From contig NZ_RHHB01000016.1 in the NCBI RefSeq assembly GCF_003710805.1, positions 1-61,266 on the forward strand: a stretch of 61,266 nucleotides of DNA, in the 5' to 3' direction. Shown piece by piece: positions 1-8,067 of this stretch. The notes beneath the pieces are model-generated. The model saw only the letters and a list, made by a program, of their open reading frames with translations, was not told where the DNA came from and did no database searches. Position 1 is the stretch's first letter, and each line of letters opens with the position of its first letter. A program made the position numbers and the translations under genes. The DNA is from Agromyces tardus. Lineage in GTDB: Bacteria > Actinomycetota > Actinomycetes > Actinomycetales > Microbacteriaceae.

Positions 1-1224
1 GGGGCTGCCGGGCAGACGCCTGCGGCCGCGCCGCCGCCACCGAACGCGGCCCCCGCCGCCGACGACGTGCGCGAGCCCACGCTCGTGGGCTACGGCGCCG
101 GTGCCGAACGCGGACCGCACCGCCGGGCCCGCCGCTCCGGCCTCGCGGGCGACCTCGTGCCGTCGACACCCGACGACGACCACCGCGTCGAACCCGACAC
201 GGCCACGCACGCGGGCACGCCGGCGCTGTCCCACGTCGTCGCGCCCGAGGCACGTGCTCCCGAGCACCACGGCGCCCACGCCCTGCACGAGCAACGCGAG
301 CGTCCGCGGTCCACGCCGCCCGTGCGCAAGCTCGCGCGCGACCTCGGCATCGACCTCGAGACCGTGCCGGGCACGGGGGAGCGCGGGCTCATCACGCGCG
401 CCGACGTCGAAGCCGCGGCATCCGGTGCCCGCCTGCGGGTCGAGGAGACCGGAGGCCGTCTCGAGCCCGTCGACGCACGCGTCGCGGAGCTCTCGGCTCA
501 CCTCGAGACTCGGGGGGAACGCCCCGCCGAGACGCGCATCCCCATCAAGGGCGTGCGCAAGCACACGGCCGCGGCGATGGTGCGCAGCGCGTTCACCGCC
601 CCGCACGTGACCGAGTTCCTCACGGTCGACGTCACCGCGACGATGGAGCTGCTCGCGGGCATCCGTGCCGAGCGCGCGTTCGCCGGGCACAGGGTGACCC
701 CGCTCACGGTCGTCGCGAAGGCGCTCTGCATCGCCGCCGCGCGAACGCCCGAGGTGAACTCGCGCTGGGACGAGGCGGCGCAGGAGATCGTGCGCTTCGG
801 CCACGTGAACCTCGGCATCGCGGCCGCGACCGACCGCGGGCTCGTCGTGCCCAACGTGAAGGGCGCCGAGCGGATGACGCTCATCGAGCTCGCCGACGCG
901 ATCGCGTCGCTCGCCGACACGGCGCGAGCCGGCCGCACGAGCCCCGCCGACCTCACGGGCGGCACGATCTCGATCACGAACATCGGCGTCTTCGGCATCG
1001 ACGCGGGCACGCCGATCCTGAACCCGGGGGAGGCGGCGATCCTCGCGATGGGCGCCGTGCGCCGGCAGCCCTGGGAGCACCGCGGCGAGATCGCGCTGCG
1101 CGAGGTCATGACGCTCTCGCTGTCGTTCGACCACCGGCTGGTCGACGGCGAGCAGGGCTCGCGCTTCCTCGCCGACATCGGCCGGATCCTGCGCGAGCCG
1201 GGTCTCGCCCTCACCATGGCGTGA
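1..1224 (+). CDS. bkdC: Branched-chain 2-oxoacid dehydrogenase E2 (dihydrolipoamide acyltransferase), 5' end missing
   Basis: The reading frame is open from base 1, so the gene starts upstream and the N-terminal lipoyl domain is outside the window. About 407 residues are visible. They comprise an Ala/Pro-rich linker, a peripheral subunit-binding domain at about bases 325-415 (VRKLARDLGIDLETV), and the CAT-type acyltransferase domain from about base 535 to the end. The catalytic DHRLVDG motif is present, with its His at bases 1132-1134. The E2 core moves the acyl group from lipoamide to CoA in the cytoplasmic complex. A branched-chain substrate is inferred from the leucine degradation genes that follow, an arrangement also seen at the mycobacterial bkdABC locus. 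E2 of the pyruvate complex is the alternative on sequence alone. Confidence 0.85.
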   Translation, partial: GAAGQTPAAAPPPPNAAPAADDVREPTLVGYGAGAERGPHRRARRSGLAGDLVPSTPDDDHRVEPDTATHAGTPALSHVVAPEARAPEHHGAHALHEQRERPRSTPPVRKLARDLGIDLETVPGTGERGLITRADVEAAASGARLRVEETGGRLEPVDARVAELSAHLETRGERPAETRIPIKGVRKHTAAAMVRSAFTAPHVTEFLTVDVTATMELLAGIRAERAFAGHRVTPLTVVAKALCIAAARTPEVNSRWDEAAQEIVRFGHVNLGIAAATDRGLVVPNVKGAERMTLIELADAIASLADTARAGRTSPADLTGGTISITNIGVFGIDAGTPILNPGEAAILAMGAVRRQPWEHRGEIALREVMTLSLSFDHRLVDGEQGSRFLADIGRILREPGLALTMA

Positions 1225-1252
1225 TCGCGCGTTCGGCGGGAGGATGGGGCGC

Positions 1253-1561
1253 ATGGACGATCCGCGCACCATCCTCTCGCCCGCCGAGACCGCGTCCGAG
1301 CTCGACGGCTCGGGCTTCGCGCACGAGGACCGGCTGGTCGGGGCCTTCCGCACGGCCGACTTCGCGAGCTCGGTGCGCCTGCTCGACGCCGTCGCGGTCG
1401 AGGCGGATGCCGCGAACCACCATCCCGACGTGCACCTCGGCTGGGGGCGCATCTCGTTCGAGCTGAGCTCGCACGACGTGGGGGGCGTGACGAGCCGGGA
1501 CGTGGAGCTGGCGCGCCGCATCCGCGAGCTCGCCGACGAGCAGGGCGCGACGCCCGCCTAG
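1253..1561 (+). CDS. 4a-hydroxytetrahydrobiopterin dehydratase family protein (pterin carbinolamine dehydratase)
   Basis: This 102-residue protein has the family's typical length and signature: Glu50, the ANHHPDV segment (His56, His57, Pro58), His74 and Asp83. Known members dehydrate 4a-hydroxytetrahydrobiopterin formed by aromatic amino acid hydroxylases. Many bacteria carry the fold without a pterin-dependent hydroxylase, and none is seen here, so the substrate is uncertain. The ATG at 1253 is preferred because GGGAGG lies 9 bases upstream. An in-frame ATG at 1244 is the alternative. It lies 28 bases after bkdC on the same strand and may be cotranscribed. Confidence 0.8.
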   Translation: MDDPRTILSPAETASELDGSGFAHEDRLVGAFRTADFASSVRLLDAVAVEADAANHHPDVHLGWGRISFELSSHDVGGVTSRDVELARRIRELADEQGATPA

Positions 1562-1589
1562 CGGCGGGCTCGCGAGGAGTCGCCGATCC

Positions 1590-2072
1590 TCAGCGCAGCT
1601 CGAGCACGACCTCGTCGATCTCGACACCGCGCGCCGCGGCGTAGCCGCGGTCCTGCCCGACGACCGTGAACCCGAGCTTGCGGAGCACCGCGAGCGAGCC
1701 GGCGTTGTCGGCGGCCGCCCGCGCTCGCAGGGGGCGTCGCTCGGTGTCGAGGAAGAGTCGCATGGCGCGCGTCGCGATGCCGCGGCTCCAGTGCGCGCGG
1801 TCGATCCAGTACGTGATCATCGGCCCGTCGTCGGGGTCGGTCCAGCGGCCGGCGTCGCCCACGATCTCGCCGTCGGCGCGGATCGTGACGAGCCGCTTCG
1901 ACGGGTCGGCGAGCAGCCGCGCCATGCGCGCGTCGAACGCGGCCCGGTCGGCGAAGTCGTCGGGGGTGAAGGCCGCCATGCGGATCGCGTCGTGGTCTTG
2001 CCGGAGTCGGAACAGTTCGTCGAGATCGTCCGCGCGGGTCGCGCGCAGGGTCACGACATGAGGCTCGACCAT
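1590..2072 (-). CDS. GNAT family N-acetyltransferase
   Basis: This 160-residue protein has the GNAT fold, including the acetyl-CoA pyrophosphate loop WSRGIATRAM at about residues 95-104 and the C-terminal NAGSLAVLRKLGF segment typical of enzymes that acetylate small amines or protein N-termini. The substrate cannot be read from sequence. Its start overlaps the 3' end of the upstream tetR gene by 22 bases, so the two are almost certainly cotranscribed and translationally coupled. The start chosen is the ATG giving MVEPHVVTLR. The reading frame is also open upstream inside tetR, but that part is out-of-frame tetR sequence. Confidence 0.8.
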   Translation of the reverse strand: MVEPHVVTLRATRADDLDELFRLRQDHDAIRMAAFTPDDFADRAAFDARMARLLADPSKRLVTIRADGEIVGDAGRWTDPDDGPMITYWIDRAHWSRGIATRAMRLFLDTERRPLRARAAADNAGSLAVLRKLGFTVVGQDRGYAAARGVEIDEVVLELR

Positions 2073-2689
2073 GCCATCTCCTCCAGGATGCCGCGGACGG
2101 TGCCCTCGGCGGGTCGGCGCCCCGGGATGCGGGCGCTGTGGGGGGTGGAGTTGAGGAGTCCGAAGGCGGCGTGTGCCCGGACCCGCAGCTCCGTCTCGGC
2201 CCGATCGGGCCGGAGTCGGTGGAGGGTGTCGACCCAGTGCTCGACGTAGCGGCGCTGGAGGGTGCGCACCTCGTGGCGTGCGCCGGGGTCGAGCTGCTCG
2301 AGCTCGCGGTCCTGCACGATGATGACGTCGGCCTCGGCGAGCGCGAAGTCGACGTGGAAGCGGATGAGGGAGCGGAGGGCGGCTTCGGGGTCCTGCGCCG
2401 CGTCGATGACCCGCTCCGCGCCGTCGAGGAGGCTCAGGCTCGCGCCCTGCAGGATGGCCGCGAGCACCGCCGCCTTGCCGGGGAAGTGCCGGTAGACCGC
2501 GGGACCGCTCACGCCGACCGCGGCACCCAGGTCTTCGATCGTGACCCCCGCGTACCCGCGCTCCGCGAACAGCGTCGCGGCCGCCCGCAGGATGGCCGCG
2601 CGGCGGTCCGCCTTGAGCCTGCCGCGCTCGGTACGAGGGGAGGGGTCGGTGATCGGGGCGGTGCCTGCCTCGTCGAGGGTGCTTGCCAT
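2051..2689 (-). CDS. TetR family repressor, probable regulator of the branched-chain acyl-CoA degradation locus
   Basis: This 212-residue protein has an N-terminal TetR helix-turn-helix at about residues 28-75 (ILRAAATLFAERGYAGVTIE followed by VSGPAVYRHF) and a variable ligand-binding C-terminal part. It diverges from accD. Its start codon touches the -35 box of the accD promoter, and two GTTAG-type palindromes lie in the gap. The same palindrome recurs in the etfB and accA promoters (4430-4445, 7990-8005, 8016-8031). By position it corresponds to mycobacterial BkaR (Rv2506), a TetR repressor of the equivalent cluster. I infer that it represses all three promoters and is released by an acyl-CoA or 2-oxoacid intermediate. 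The ligand is unknown. Confidence 0.8.
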   Translation of the reverse strand: MASTLDEAGTAPITDPSPRTERGRLKADRRAAILRAAATLFAERGYAGVTIEDLGAAVGVSGPAVYRHFPGKAAVLAAILQGASLSLLDGAERVIDAAQDPEAALRSLIRFHVDFALAEADVIIVQDRELEQLDPGARHEVRTLQRRYVEHWVDTLHRLRPDRAETELRVRAHAAFGLLNSTPHSARIPGRRPAEGTVRGILEEMAWSSLMS

Positions 2690-2737
2690 GTCGGTGAGTG
2701 CTCGCTAACATCGGGAATCGAGTTAGTGCACACTAAC
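2683..2737 (+). promoter_or_regulatory. accD promoter with two TetR-type operators
   Basis: TTGCCA (2683-2688) and TAACAT (2706-2711) are separated by exactly 17 bases. Operator 1, GTGAGTGCTCGCTAAC (2694-2709), covers the spacer and -10. Operator 2, GTTAGTGCACACTAAC (2722-2737), has perfect 7-base arms and lies just downstream of the expected start site. The two operators are offset by 28 bases. The divergent tetR gene starts at 2689, so the same sites probably also give autoregulation. On the minus strand TTGTGC-N17-TTAGTG upstream of tetR is a possible but weak tetR promoter. Confidence 0.8.
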
Positions 2738-2793
2738 CGAAATGGCGTGCCGGGCACAAGTGGGCGCGCCGTCGACGAAGACGGGCGGACCGC

Positions 2794-4401
2794 ATGACGA
2801 CCCTCACGACGGGCATCGACCCCTCCGGCGACCAGGGGCGACGCAACGCCGCCGAGCACGCGGAGCTCGTCCGCGAGCTGCGCGACAAGCTCGCGGCGGC
2901 CGCGCTCGGCGGACCCGAGAGCTCCCGCGAGCGCCACGTCGCCCGCGGCAAGCTGCTCCCGCGCGACCGGGTCGACCGGCTGCTCGACGAGGGCAGCCCG
3001 TTCCTCGAGCTCTCGCCGCTTGCGGCCGACGGGCTGTACGGCGGCGACTCGCCGGGTGCCGGCATCATCACGGGCATCGGCCTCGCGCACGGCCGACCGG
3101 TCATGGTCGTCTGCAACGACGCCACCGTGAAGGGCGGCACCTACTACCCGATGACGGTGAAGAAGCACCTGCGCGCCCAGGAGGTGGCCAGGGAGCACCG
3201 GCTGCCGTGCATCTACCTGGTCGACTCGGGCGGTGCGTTCCTCCCGTTGCAGGACGAGGTGTTCCCCGATCGCGAGCACTTCGGCCGCATCTTCTACAAC
3301 CAGGCGCAGCTGTCGTCGATGCGCATCCCGCAGCTCGCGGCGGTGCTCGGCTCGTGCACCGCGGGCGGTGCGTATGTCCCGGCGATGAGCGACGAGTCCG
3401 TCATCGTGCGCGACCAGGGCACGATCTTCCTCGGCGGCCCGCCCCTCGTGAAGGCGGCGATCGGCGAGGTCGTCACGCCCGAGGAACTCGGCGGCGGCGA
3501 GCTGCACGCGCGGGTGTCTGGCGTCACCGACCACCTCGCCGACGACGACGAGCACGCCCTCGAGCTCGTGCGCGACATGATCGCGACGCTGCCGCCGCCG
3601 GGCGACCGCGCCTGGGCCGTGCGCGAGTCGCGGCCCCCGGCCGTCGACCCCGCGTCGCTCACGGCGGCCGTGCCGGTCGACGTGCAGCAGCCGTACGACG
3701 TGCGCGAGGTGATCGCGCGGCTCGTCGACGCGAGCGAGTTCTCCGAGTTCAAGCCCGAGTACGGCGACACCCTCGTCACCGGGTTCGCGCACCTCGACGG
3801 GCATCCGGTCGGCATCATCGCGAACAACGGCGTGCTGTTCAACGAGTCCGCCATGAAGGGCGCGCACTTCATCGAGCTGTGCGACCAGCGCGGCATCCCG
3901 CTCGTGTTCCTGCAGAACATCTCGGGGTTCATGGTGGGCCGCGACGCCGAGGCCGGCGGCATCGCCAAGCACGGTGCGAAGATGGTCACGGCTGTGGCGA
4001 CGACCCGGGTGCCCAAGTTCACGGTCGTCATCGGCGGCTCGTTCGGGGCCGGCAACTACTCCATGTGCGGCCGCGCCTACTCGCCGCGATTCCTGTGGAT
4101 GTGGCCGAATGCCCGCATCTCGGTGATGGGCGGCGAGCAGGCCGCATCCGTGCTCTCGACGGTGAAGCGCGACCAGCTCGCCGTGCGCGGCGAGGAGTGG
4201 CCGGATGCCGCGGAGCAGGCGTTCAAGGCGCCGATCCGCGAGCAGTACGAGGACCAGGGGAGCCCGTACCACTCGACGGCGCGGCTCTGGGACGACGGCA
4301 TCATCGACCCGGCCGACACGCGCACGGTGCTCGCGATGGCGCTGGAACTCGCGAGCCGCACGCCGCTGCCGGAGCCGGCGTTCGGCCTCTTCCGGATGTG
4401 A
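2794..4401 (+). CDS. accD1: Acyl-CoA carboxylase carboxyltransferase (beta) subunit, methylcrotonyl-CoA carboxylase type
   Basis: This 535-residue biotin-dependent carboxyltransferase has the usual length of MccB/LiuB/AccD1. It carries the two crotonase-fold halves, the [10 protein letters not shown] and [15 protein letters not shown] segments of the N-half, and QNISGFMVG plus [20 protein letters not shown] in the C-half. It would transfer carboxylate from biotin to 3-methylcrotonyl-CoA in leucine breakdown, partnering the alpha subunit encoded at 8068-10140. Propionyl-type substrates cannot be fully excluded. It is controlled by the TetR-type operators just upstream. A weak GGCGGA precedes the ATG. 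Unlike in mycobacteria, the alpha and beta genes are separated here by the etfB-etfA-cytochrome block. Confidence 0.88.
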   Translation: MTTLTTGIDPSGDQGRRNAAEHAELVRELRDKLAAAALGGPESSRERHVARGKLLPRDRVDRLLDEGSPFLELSPLAADGLYGGDSPGAGIITGIGLAHGRPVMVVCNDATVKGGTYYPMTVKKHLRAQEVAREHRLPCIYLVDSGGAFLPLQDEVFPDREHFGRIFYNQAQLSSMRIPQLAAVLGSCTAGGAYVPAMSDESVIVRDQGTIFLGGPPLVKAAIGEVVTPEELGGGELHARVSGVTDHLADDDEHALELVRDMIATLPPPGDRAWAVRESRPPAVDPASLTAAVPVDVQQPYDVREVIARLVDASEFSEFKPEYGDTLVTGFAHLDGHPVGIIANNGVLFNESAMKGAHFIELCDQRGIPLVFLQNISGFMVGRDAEAGGIAKHGAKMVTAVATTRVPKFTVVIGGSFGAGNYSMCGRAYSPRFLWMWPNARISVMGGEQAASVLSTVKRDQLAVRGEEWPDAAEQAFKAPIREQYEDQGSPYHSTARLWDDGIIDPADTRTVLAMALELASRTPLPEPAFGLFRM

Positions 4402-4418
4402 ACCCGCCGGGGCGCCGC

Positions 4419-4447
4419 TTGCCATTCCAGTTAACGAGCACTAACAT
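4419..4447 (+). promoter_or_regulatory. etfB promoter with one TetR-type operator
   Basis: TTGCCA (4419-4424) and TAACAT (4442-4447) are separated by 17 bases, and the operator GTTAACGAGCACTAAC sits at 4430-4445. The block aligns almost base for base with the accA promoter at 7979-8007. The distance from TAACAT to a shared GTCGCAGAGAGGCGC element is 43 bases in both copies. The second operator of the accA copy is not recognisable here. Confidence 0.8.
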
Positions 4448-4513
4448 CGGATCCGGTCCGAGCGCGCCGACTGCAGGCGTGCGAGGCAATGTCGCAGAGA
4501 GGCGCAGACGGTC

Positions 4514-4549
4514 ATGCCCATGAGCACGCCTGGGACCCGGGTCCGATGA
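4514..4549 (+). CDS. 11-codon leader peptide overlapping the etfB start
   Basis: An ATG at 4514 opens an 11-codon frame ([11 protein letters not shown]) whose TGA (4547-4549) overlaps the etfB ATG (4546-4548) in an ATGA junction. An AGAGAGG ribosome-binding sequence lies at 4496-4502. The region matches the start of accA after the homologous promoter: the accA ATG at 8068 corresponds to ACG at 4508, and ATGAGC at 8080 corresponds to ATGAGC at 4520, in the same frame. I infer a remnant of a duplicated accA 5' end that now couples ribosome entry to etfB, which has no clear ribosome-binding site of its own. Whether the peptide is made is unproven. Confidence 0.5.
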   Translation: MPMSTPGTRVR

Positions 4550-5322
4550 AGATCATCGTCCTCGTGAAGGAGGTCCCCGACACCTACGGGGAGCGCAAGC
4601 TCGACCTCGAGACGGGGCTCGCCGATCGCGCCGCGAGCGAGGCCGTGCTCGACGAGATCGGCGAGCGGGCCCTCGAGGTGGCGCTCGCCTACGCCGACTC
4701 GCACGACGACGCCGAAGTCGTGGTCATGTCCATGGCGGCCGAGCGGGCTGCGGCGACGATCCGCAAGGGCCTGGCGATGGGAGCGGCATCGGCCGTGCAC
4801 ATCACCGACCCCGGTCTGGCAGGCGCGGACCTGGGCCTCACCGCGCGCACCCTCGCCGCGGCGATCCGACGCACCGGGTTCGACCTCGTCATCACCGGCA
4901 ACCTCTCGACCGACGGCGGTGGCGGCGTGATCCCGGCGATGCTGGCCGAACTGCTCGACGTGCCGAACGCGACCGCCCTCTCCTCGGTCGAGATCGCGGC
5001 CGGCACGGTGTCGGGAACGCGCAGCGTCGACGGTGGCACCCTGCACGTGAGCGCGCAGCTGCCCGCGGTGGTCTCGATCACCGAGGCGCTCCCCGATGCG
5101 CGCTTCCCGAACTTCAAGGGCATCATGGCCGCGAAGAAGAAGCCGTTCGAGACGCTGGCTGCCGCTGATCTCGGCATCGAACCGAACGATCTCTCCGTCG
5201 CCATGTCGATCATGACCGCCATCGCAGAGAAGCCCCCGCGTGCGGCGGGGGTCAAGATCACCGATGGGGGCGACGGCGGCACCAGGATCGCCGAGTTCCT
5301 GATCGAGAACCGACTGGTCTGA
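4546..5322 (+). CDS. etfB: Electron transfer flavoprotein beta subunit
   Basis: This 258-residue protein starts [19 protein letters not shown], the classic EtfB N-terminus, and has the family's normal length. It contains the segment [11 protein letters not shown] near residue 190, equivalent to the recognition-loop/AMP region of other EtfB proteins. With EtfA it accepts electrons from acyl-CoA dehydrogenases. The ATG at 4546 is chosen because translation from further upstream would add 19 residues with no family counterpart. The upstream start region is instead a short overlapping leader frame. It sits in a TetR-controlled operon with etfA and the cytochrome b protein, between the two carboxylase subunit genes. 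Confidence 0.92.
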   Translation: MKIIVLVKEVPDTYGERKLDLETGLADRAASEAVLDEIGERALEVALAYADSHDDAEVVVMSMAAERAAATIRKGLAMGAASAVHITDPGLAGADLGLTARTLAAAIRRTGFDLVITGNLSTDGGGGVIPAMLAELLDVPNATALSSVEIAAGTVSGTRSVDGGTLHVSAQLPAVVSITEALPDARFPNFKGIMAAKKKPFETLAAADLGIEPNDLSVAMSIMTAIAEKPPRAAGVKITDGGDGGTRIAEFLIENRLV

Positions 5323-5332
5323 GAGGACGATC

Positions 5333-6313
5333 GTGACCGACTACCCCGCAGACTCGATCCTCGTCCTGCTCGAGACCACCCCGAACGGCGAACTCGCGAC
5401 GAGCGCCGCGGGCCTCCTGGGCGCCGCCTCGCGCATCGGCACGCCCGTGGCGCTCGCCGTCGTGGCGGCCGGCCAGGCGCAGGCGGTCGCCGAGCAGGCT
5501 GCGGCCACCGGCGCCGGGAGGGTGCTCGTCGTCGAGACCGACTCGATGCAGCTGACGGTCCCGCACGTCGACGCGCTCGCCGCCGCCGCCGCGGTCGTCG
5601 CGCCCGATGCCGTGCTCATCTCGAACTCGATCGACGGCCGCGACATCGCCGGCCGCTTCGCAGCCCGCGCGAGCGCCCCGATCGCCGTCGATGCGATCGG
5701 CGTCTCGCGCGACGACGAGGGCATCGTCGCCCACCACTCGGTCTACGGCGGTGCGTACAACGTCGACTCCGCGGCGACCTTCGGGCTGCTCGTCGTGACC
5801 GTGCGCCAGGGGGCCGTCGACGCGCGTGCGGAAGCGCAGCCCGTTGCGTTCGAGTCGCTCGACGTGTCGGCCTCGGGCGCGGCATCCGCCGCCATCGATT
5901 CGGTCGAGGCCGTGACCGAGACGTCGAGCCGACCTGAACTGCGGGGAGCGACGAGGGTCGTCTCCGGCGGCCGCGGGCTCGGATCGGCCGAGAAGTTCGC
6001 ACTCGTCGAGGAGCTCGCCGACGCGCTCGGCGCCGCCGTCGGCGCCTCGCGCGCGGCCGTCGACGCCGGCTACATCCCAGCGAGCTACCAGGTCGGCCAG
6101 ACCGGCGTGTCGGTCTCGCCGCAGCTCTACATCGCGCTCGGCATCTCGGGTGCGATCCAGCACCGCACCGGCATGCAGACGGCCAAGCACATCGTCGCCG
6201 TGAACAAGGACCCCGACGCGCCGATCTTCGAGGTCGCCGACTTCGGCGTCGTCGGCGATGTGTTCACCGTGGTGCCGCAGCTGATCAGCGCGCTCGCCGA
6301 GCGGAAGCGGTGA
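5333..6313 (+). CDS. etfA: Electron transfer flavoprotein alpha subunit
   Basis: This 326-residue protein has the EtfA C-terminal FAD-binding domain, seen from about residue 205 onward: [46 protein letters not shown] and [11 protein letters not shown]. The N-terminal half is the less conserved alpha/beta domain. It starts with GTG, with GAGAGGA (5321-5327) as ribosome-binding site, 10 bases after etfB. The heterodimer carries electrons from the acyl-CoA dehydrogenase encoded at 10149-11309, and probably others, to a membrane acceptor. No ETF:quinone oxidoreductase gene (FixC/EtfD type) is visible in the window. The next gene is a candidate acceptor. Confidence 0.92.
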   Translation: MTDYPADSILVLLETTPNGELATSAAGLLGAASRIGTPVALAVVAAGQAQAVAEQAAATGAGRVLVVETDSMQLTVPHVDALAAAAAVVAPDAVLISNSIDGRDIAGRFAARASAPIAVDAIGVSRDDEGIVAHHSVYGGAYNVDSAATFGLLVVTVRQGAVDARAEAQPVAFESLDVSASGAASAAIDSVEAVTETSSRPELRGATRVVSGGRGLGSAEKFALVEELADALGAAVGASRAAVDAGYIPASYQVGQTGVSVSPQLYIALGISGAIQHRTGMQTAKHIVAVNKDPDAPIFEVADFGVVGDVFTVVPQLISALAERKR

Positions 6314-6316
6314 CCA

Positions 6317-7954
6317 GTGGCCGCCGACGCGCGGAACCTGCGCAGGGGACTGCCTCGCCGGCCCGGCGGTGACGCCTGGCCTCCGCCCGGCGAAGCGCCC
6401 GGCGGACTCGTCGCGGCGTCGGCTCGAACCACCGCGACCGCGTCGACGCCGACCGTCCCGGCACCCGATGCGTCGATGCCGATCGCGGCGGCTCCTGCTG
6501 TCGCTGCTGCTCCGGCCTCGGGTCGTCGGCTTCGAAGCGGGCTTCCGCGGGTGGCCGGCGGCGGGGCGTGGCCTGAGGTGGTCGCGACGCCCGGGGCAGC
6601 AGACGTGGGAGTGAGGGATGCCGCGGCCGCACCGCAGCACGCTGTCGTCGAGGAGCCCCCGCCGGCGCCGCCCGTGTCCGCGCCGGCCGCGCCGATGCCG
6701 GGAGGAGCGCAGCCCGCCGTCGCCGCCGCATCACCGGCGACGGGCGGTGCACTTCGCCGAGGACTCCCGCGAGTCGCCGGGGGAGACCCGTGGCCGGCGC
6801 CCTCGGCGGTGGCGCCGGTCGCCGCGCCCCCGCTCGCCGCGAGATCCGCAGCCGAGCCGCTCCCGGCGGCTGTGCCGCCGGTTGCCGCCGAACCGGTCCC
6901 AGCGGCCGTGGTGCCGGATTCCGCCGCGCCGTCCGCCGCAGCGTCCCCCGCGGCATCGGTGGAACGGAAGCCGGCCGAGCCCGAGAGGCCCGTGTCGCCC
7001 GCCGCGCCGATCGTGCCCGCGAGCACCCCTTCGAGTCCGACCACGACGCGGTACGGCCCGCTGACCCGCACGCAGTGGGTCGGGGCATCCGTCGTCGGTG
7101 TTCTCGCGATCATCGGCGCGGCGACCATCGTCGTGCAGCTCACGCGGTGGTTCCTCGGGCTGGACTTCATGCAGGACTTCCTCGCGAGCTACCCCGGCGA
7201 GACGCCACTGCCCGAGGGCGCACCCGTGGGCCTGCCGGCGTGGCTCGGATGGCAGCACTTCTTCAACGTCTTCCTGATCGTGCTCATCATCCGCTCGGGA
7301 TTGCAGGTGCGCACCGAGAAGCGACCGCCCGCGTACTGGACGCCGCGGTGGGCGAAGGGCGGCCGGGGCAGGATCAGCCTGAGCCTGTGGTTCCACCAGT
7401 CGCTCGACATCCTGTGGCTCGTGAACGGCGTCATCTTCGTCGTACTGCTGTTCGCGACCGGCCAGTGGATGCGCGTCGTGCCGACGAGCTGGGAGGTCGT
7501 TCCGAATGCCGTCTCGGCCGGCCTGCAGTACCTGTCGCTCGACTGGCCGCTCGAGAACGGCTGGGTCAACTACAACAGCCTCCAGGTGCTCGCCTACTTC
7601 GCGACCATCTTCATCGCGGCGCCGCTCGCGGCGCTGACCGGGGTGCGCATGTCGGGGCTGTGGCCGAAGAACGCCACCGCCCTCAATCGCGCCTATCCCG
7701 TGGAGTGGGCGCGTGCCGTGCACTTCCCCGTGATGCTGTACTTCGTCGCATTCATCGTGGTGCACGTCACGCTCGTCTTCCTGACCGGGGCGCTGCGCAA
7801 CCTCAACCACATGTACGCGGCGCAGGACGCCGACGGCTGGCTGGGGTTCTGGATCTTCGTCGCCTCGCTCGTCGTCATCGCGGCGGCGTGGATCGCCGCG
7901 CGTCCGACGCTGCTCGCCCCCGTCGCGGGGATGTTCGGCAAGGTCGGCCGCTAG
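6317..7954 (+). CDS. Cytochrome b/b561-like membrane protein with a long repeat-bearing N-terminal extension; candidate ETF electron acceptor
   Basis: This 545-residue protein has two very different halves. Residues 1-250 are Ala/Pro-rich and probably disordered, with three copies of the motif LRxGLPRxxGGxxWP at 8-22, 72-86 and 146-160. Residues 250-530 contain about six hydrophobic segments (about 255-279, 312-326, 367-385, 421-442, 467-490, 509-527). His314, His360, His469 and His483 sit in or at the ends of helices, as in di-haem cytochrome b561/formate dehydrogenase gamma folds. The GTG start lies 3 bases after etfA. Cotranscription with etfBA under the TetR operator suggests it passes electrons from ETF to menaquinone. 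That role is inference. Haem binding is likely but not proven. Confidence 0.7.
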   Translation: MAADARNLRRGLPRRPGGDAWPPPGEAPGGLVAASARTTATASTPTVPAPDASMPIAAAPAVAAAPASGRRLRSGLPRVAGGGAWPEVVATPGAADVGVRDAAAAPQHAVVEEPPPAPPVSAPAAPMPGGAQPAVAAASPATGGALRRGLPRVAGGDPWPAPSAVAPVAAPPLAARSAAEPLPAAVPPVAAEPVPAAVVPDSAAPSAAASPAASVERKPAEPERPVSPAAPIVPASTPSSPTTTRYGPLTRTQWVGASVVGVLAIIGAATIVVQLTRWFLGLDFMQDFLASYPGETPLPEGAPVGLPAWLGWQHFFNVFLIVLIIRSGLQVRTEKRPPAYWTPRWAKGGRGRISLSLWFHQSLDILWLVNGVIFVVLLFATGQWMRVVPTSWEVVPNAVSAGLQYLSLDWPLENGWVNYNSLQVLAYFATIFIAAPLAALTGVRMSGLWPKNATALNRAYPVEWARAVHFPVMLYFVAFIVVHVTLVFLTGALRNLNHMYAAQDADGWLGFWIFVASLVVIAAAWIAARPTLLAPVAGMFGKVGR

Positions 7955-7978
7955 CGCATCGTCGAGTCGCGCCGGCGC

Positions 7979-8031
7979 TTGTCATTTCAGTTAGCGACCG
8001 CTAACATCGACTCCAGTTAGTCCGCGCTAAC
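7979..8031 (+). promoter_or_regulatory. accA promoter with two TetR-type operators
   Basis: TTGTCA (7979-7984) and TAACAT (8002-8007) are separated by 17 bases. Operator GTTAGCGACCGCTAAC (7990-8005) overlies the spacer and -10. A second operator GTTAGTCCGCGCTAAC (8016-8031) follows at a 26-base offset, just past the expected start site. This repeats the accD arrangement. The untranslated region then carries AGAGAGG (8056-8062), 5 bases before the ATG at 8068. Confidence 0.82.
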
Positions 8032-8067
8032 TGGATGGCGCGCGGACGAGGTCGCAGAGAGGCGCGG

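Noticed and set aside
5333..6313. A nitrogen-fixation FixB/FixA interpretation of the ETF genes.
   Set aside because: There is no fixC or fixX, and the genes lie in an acyl-CoA oxidation regulon.
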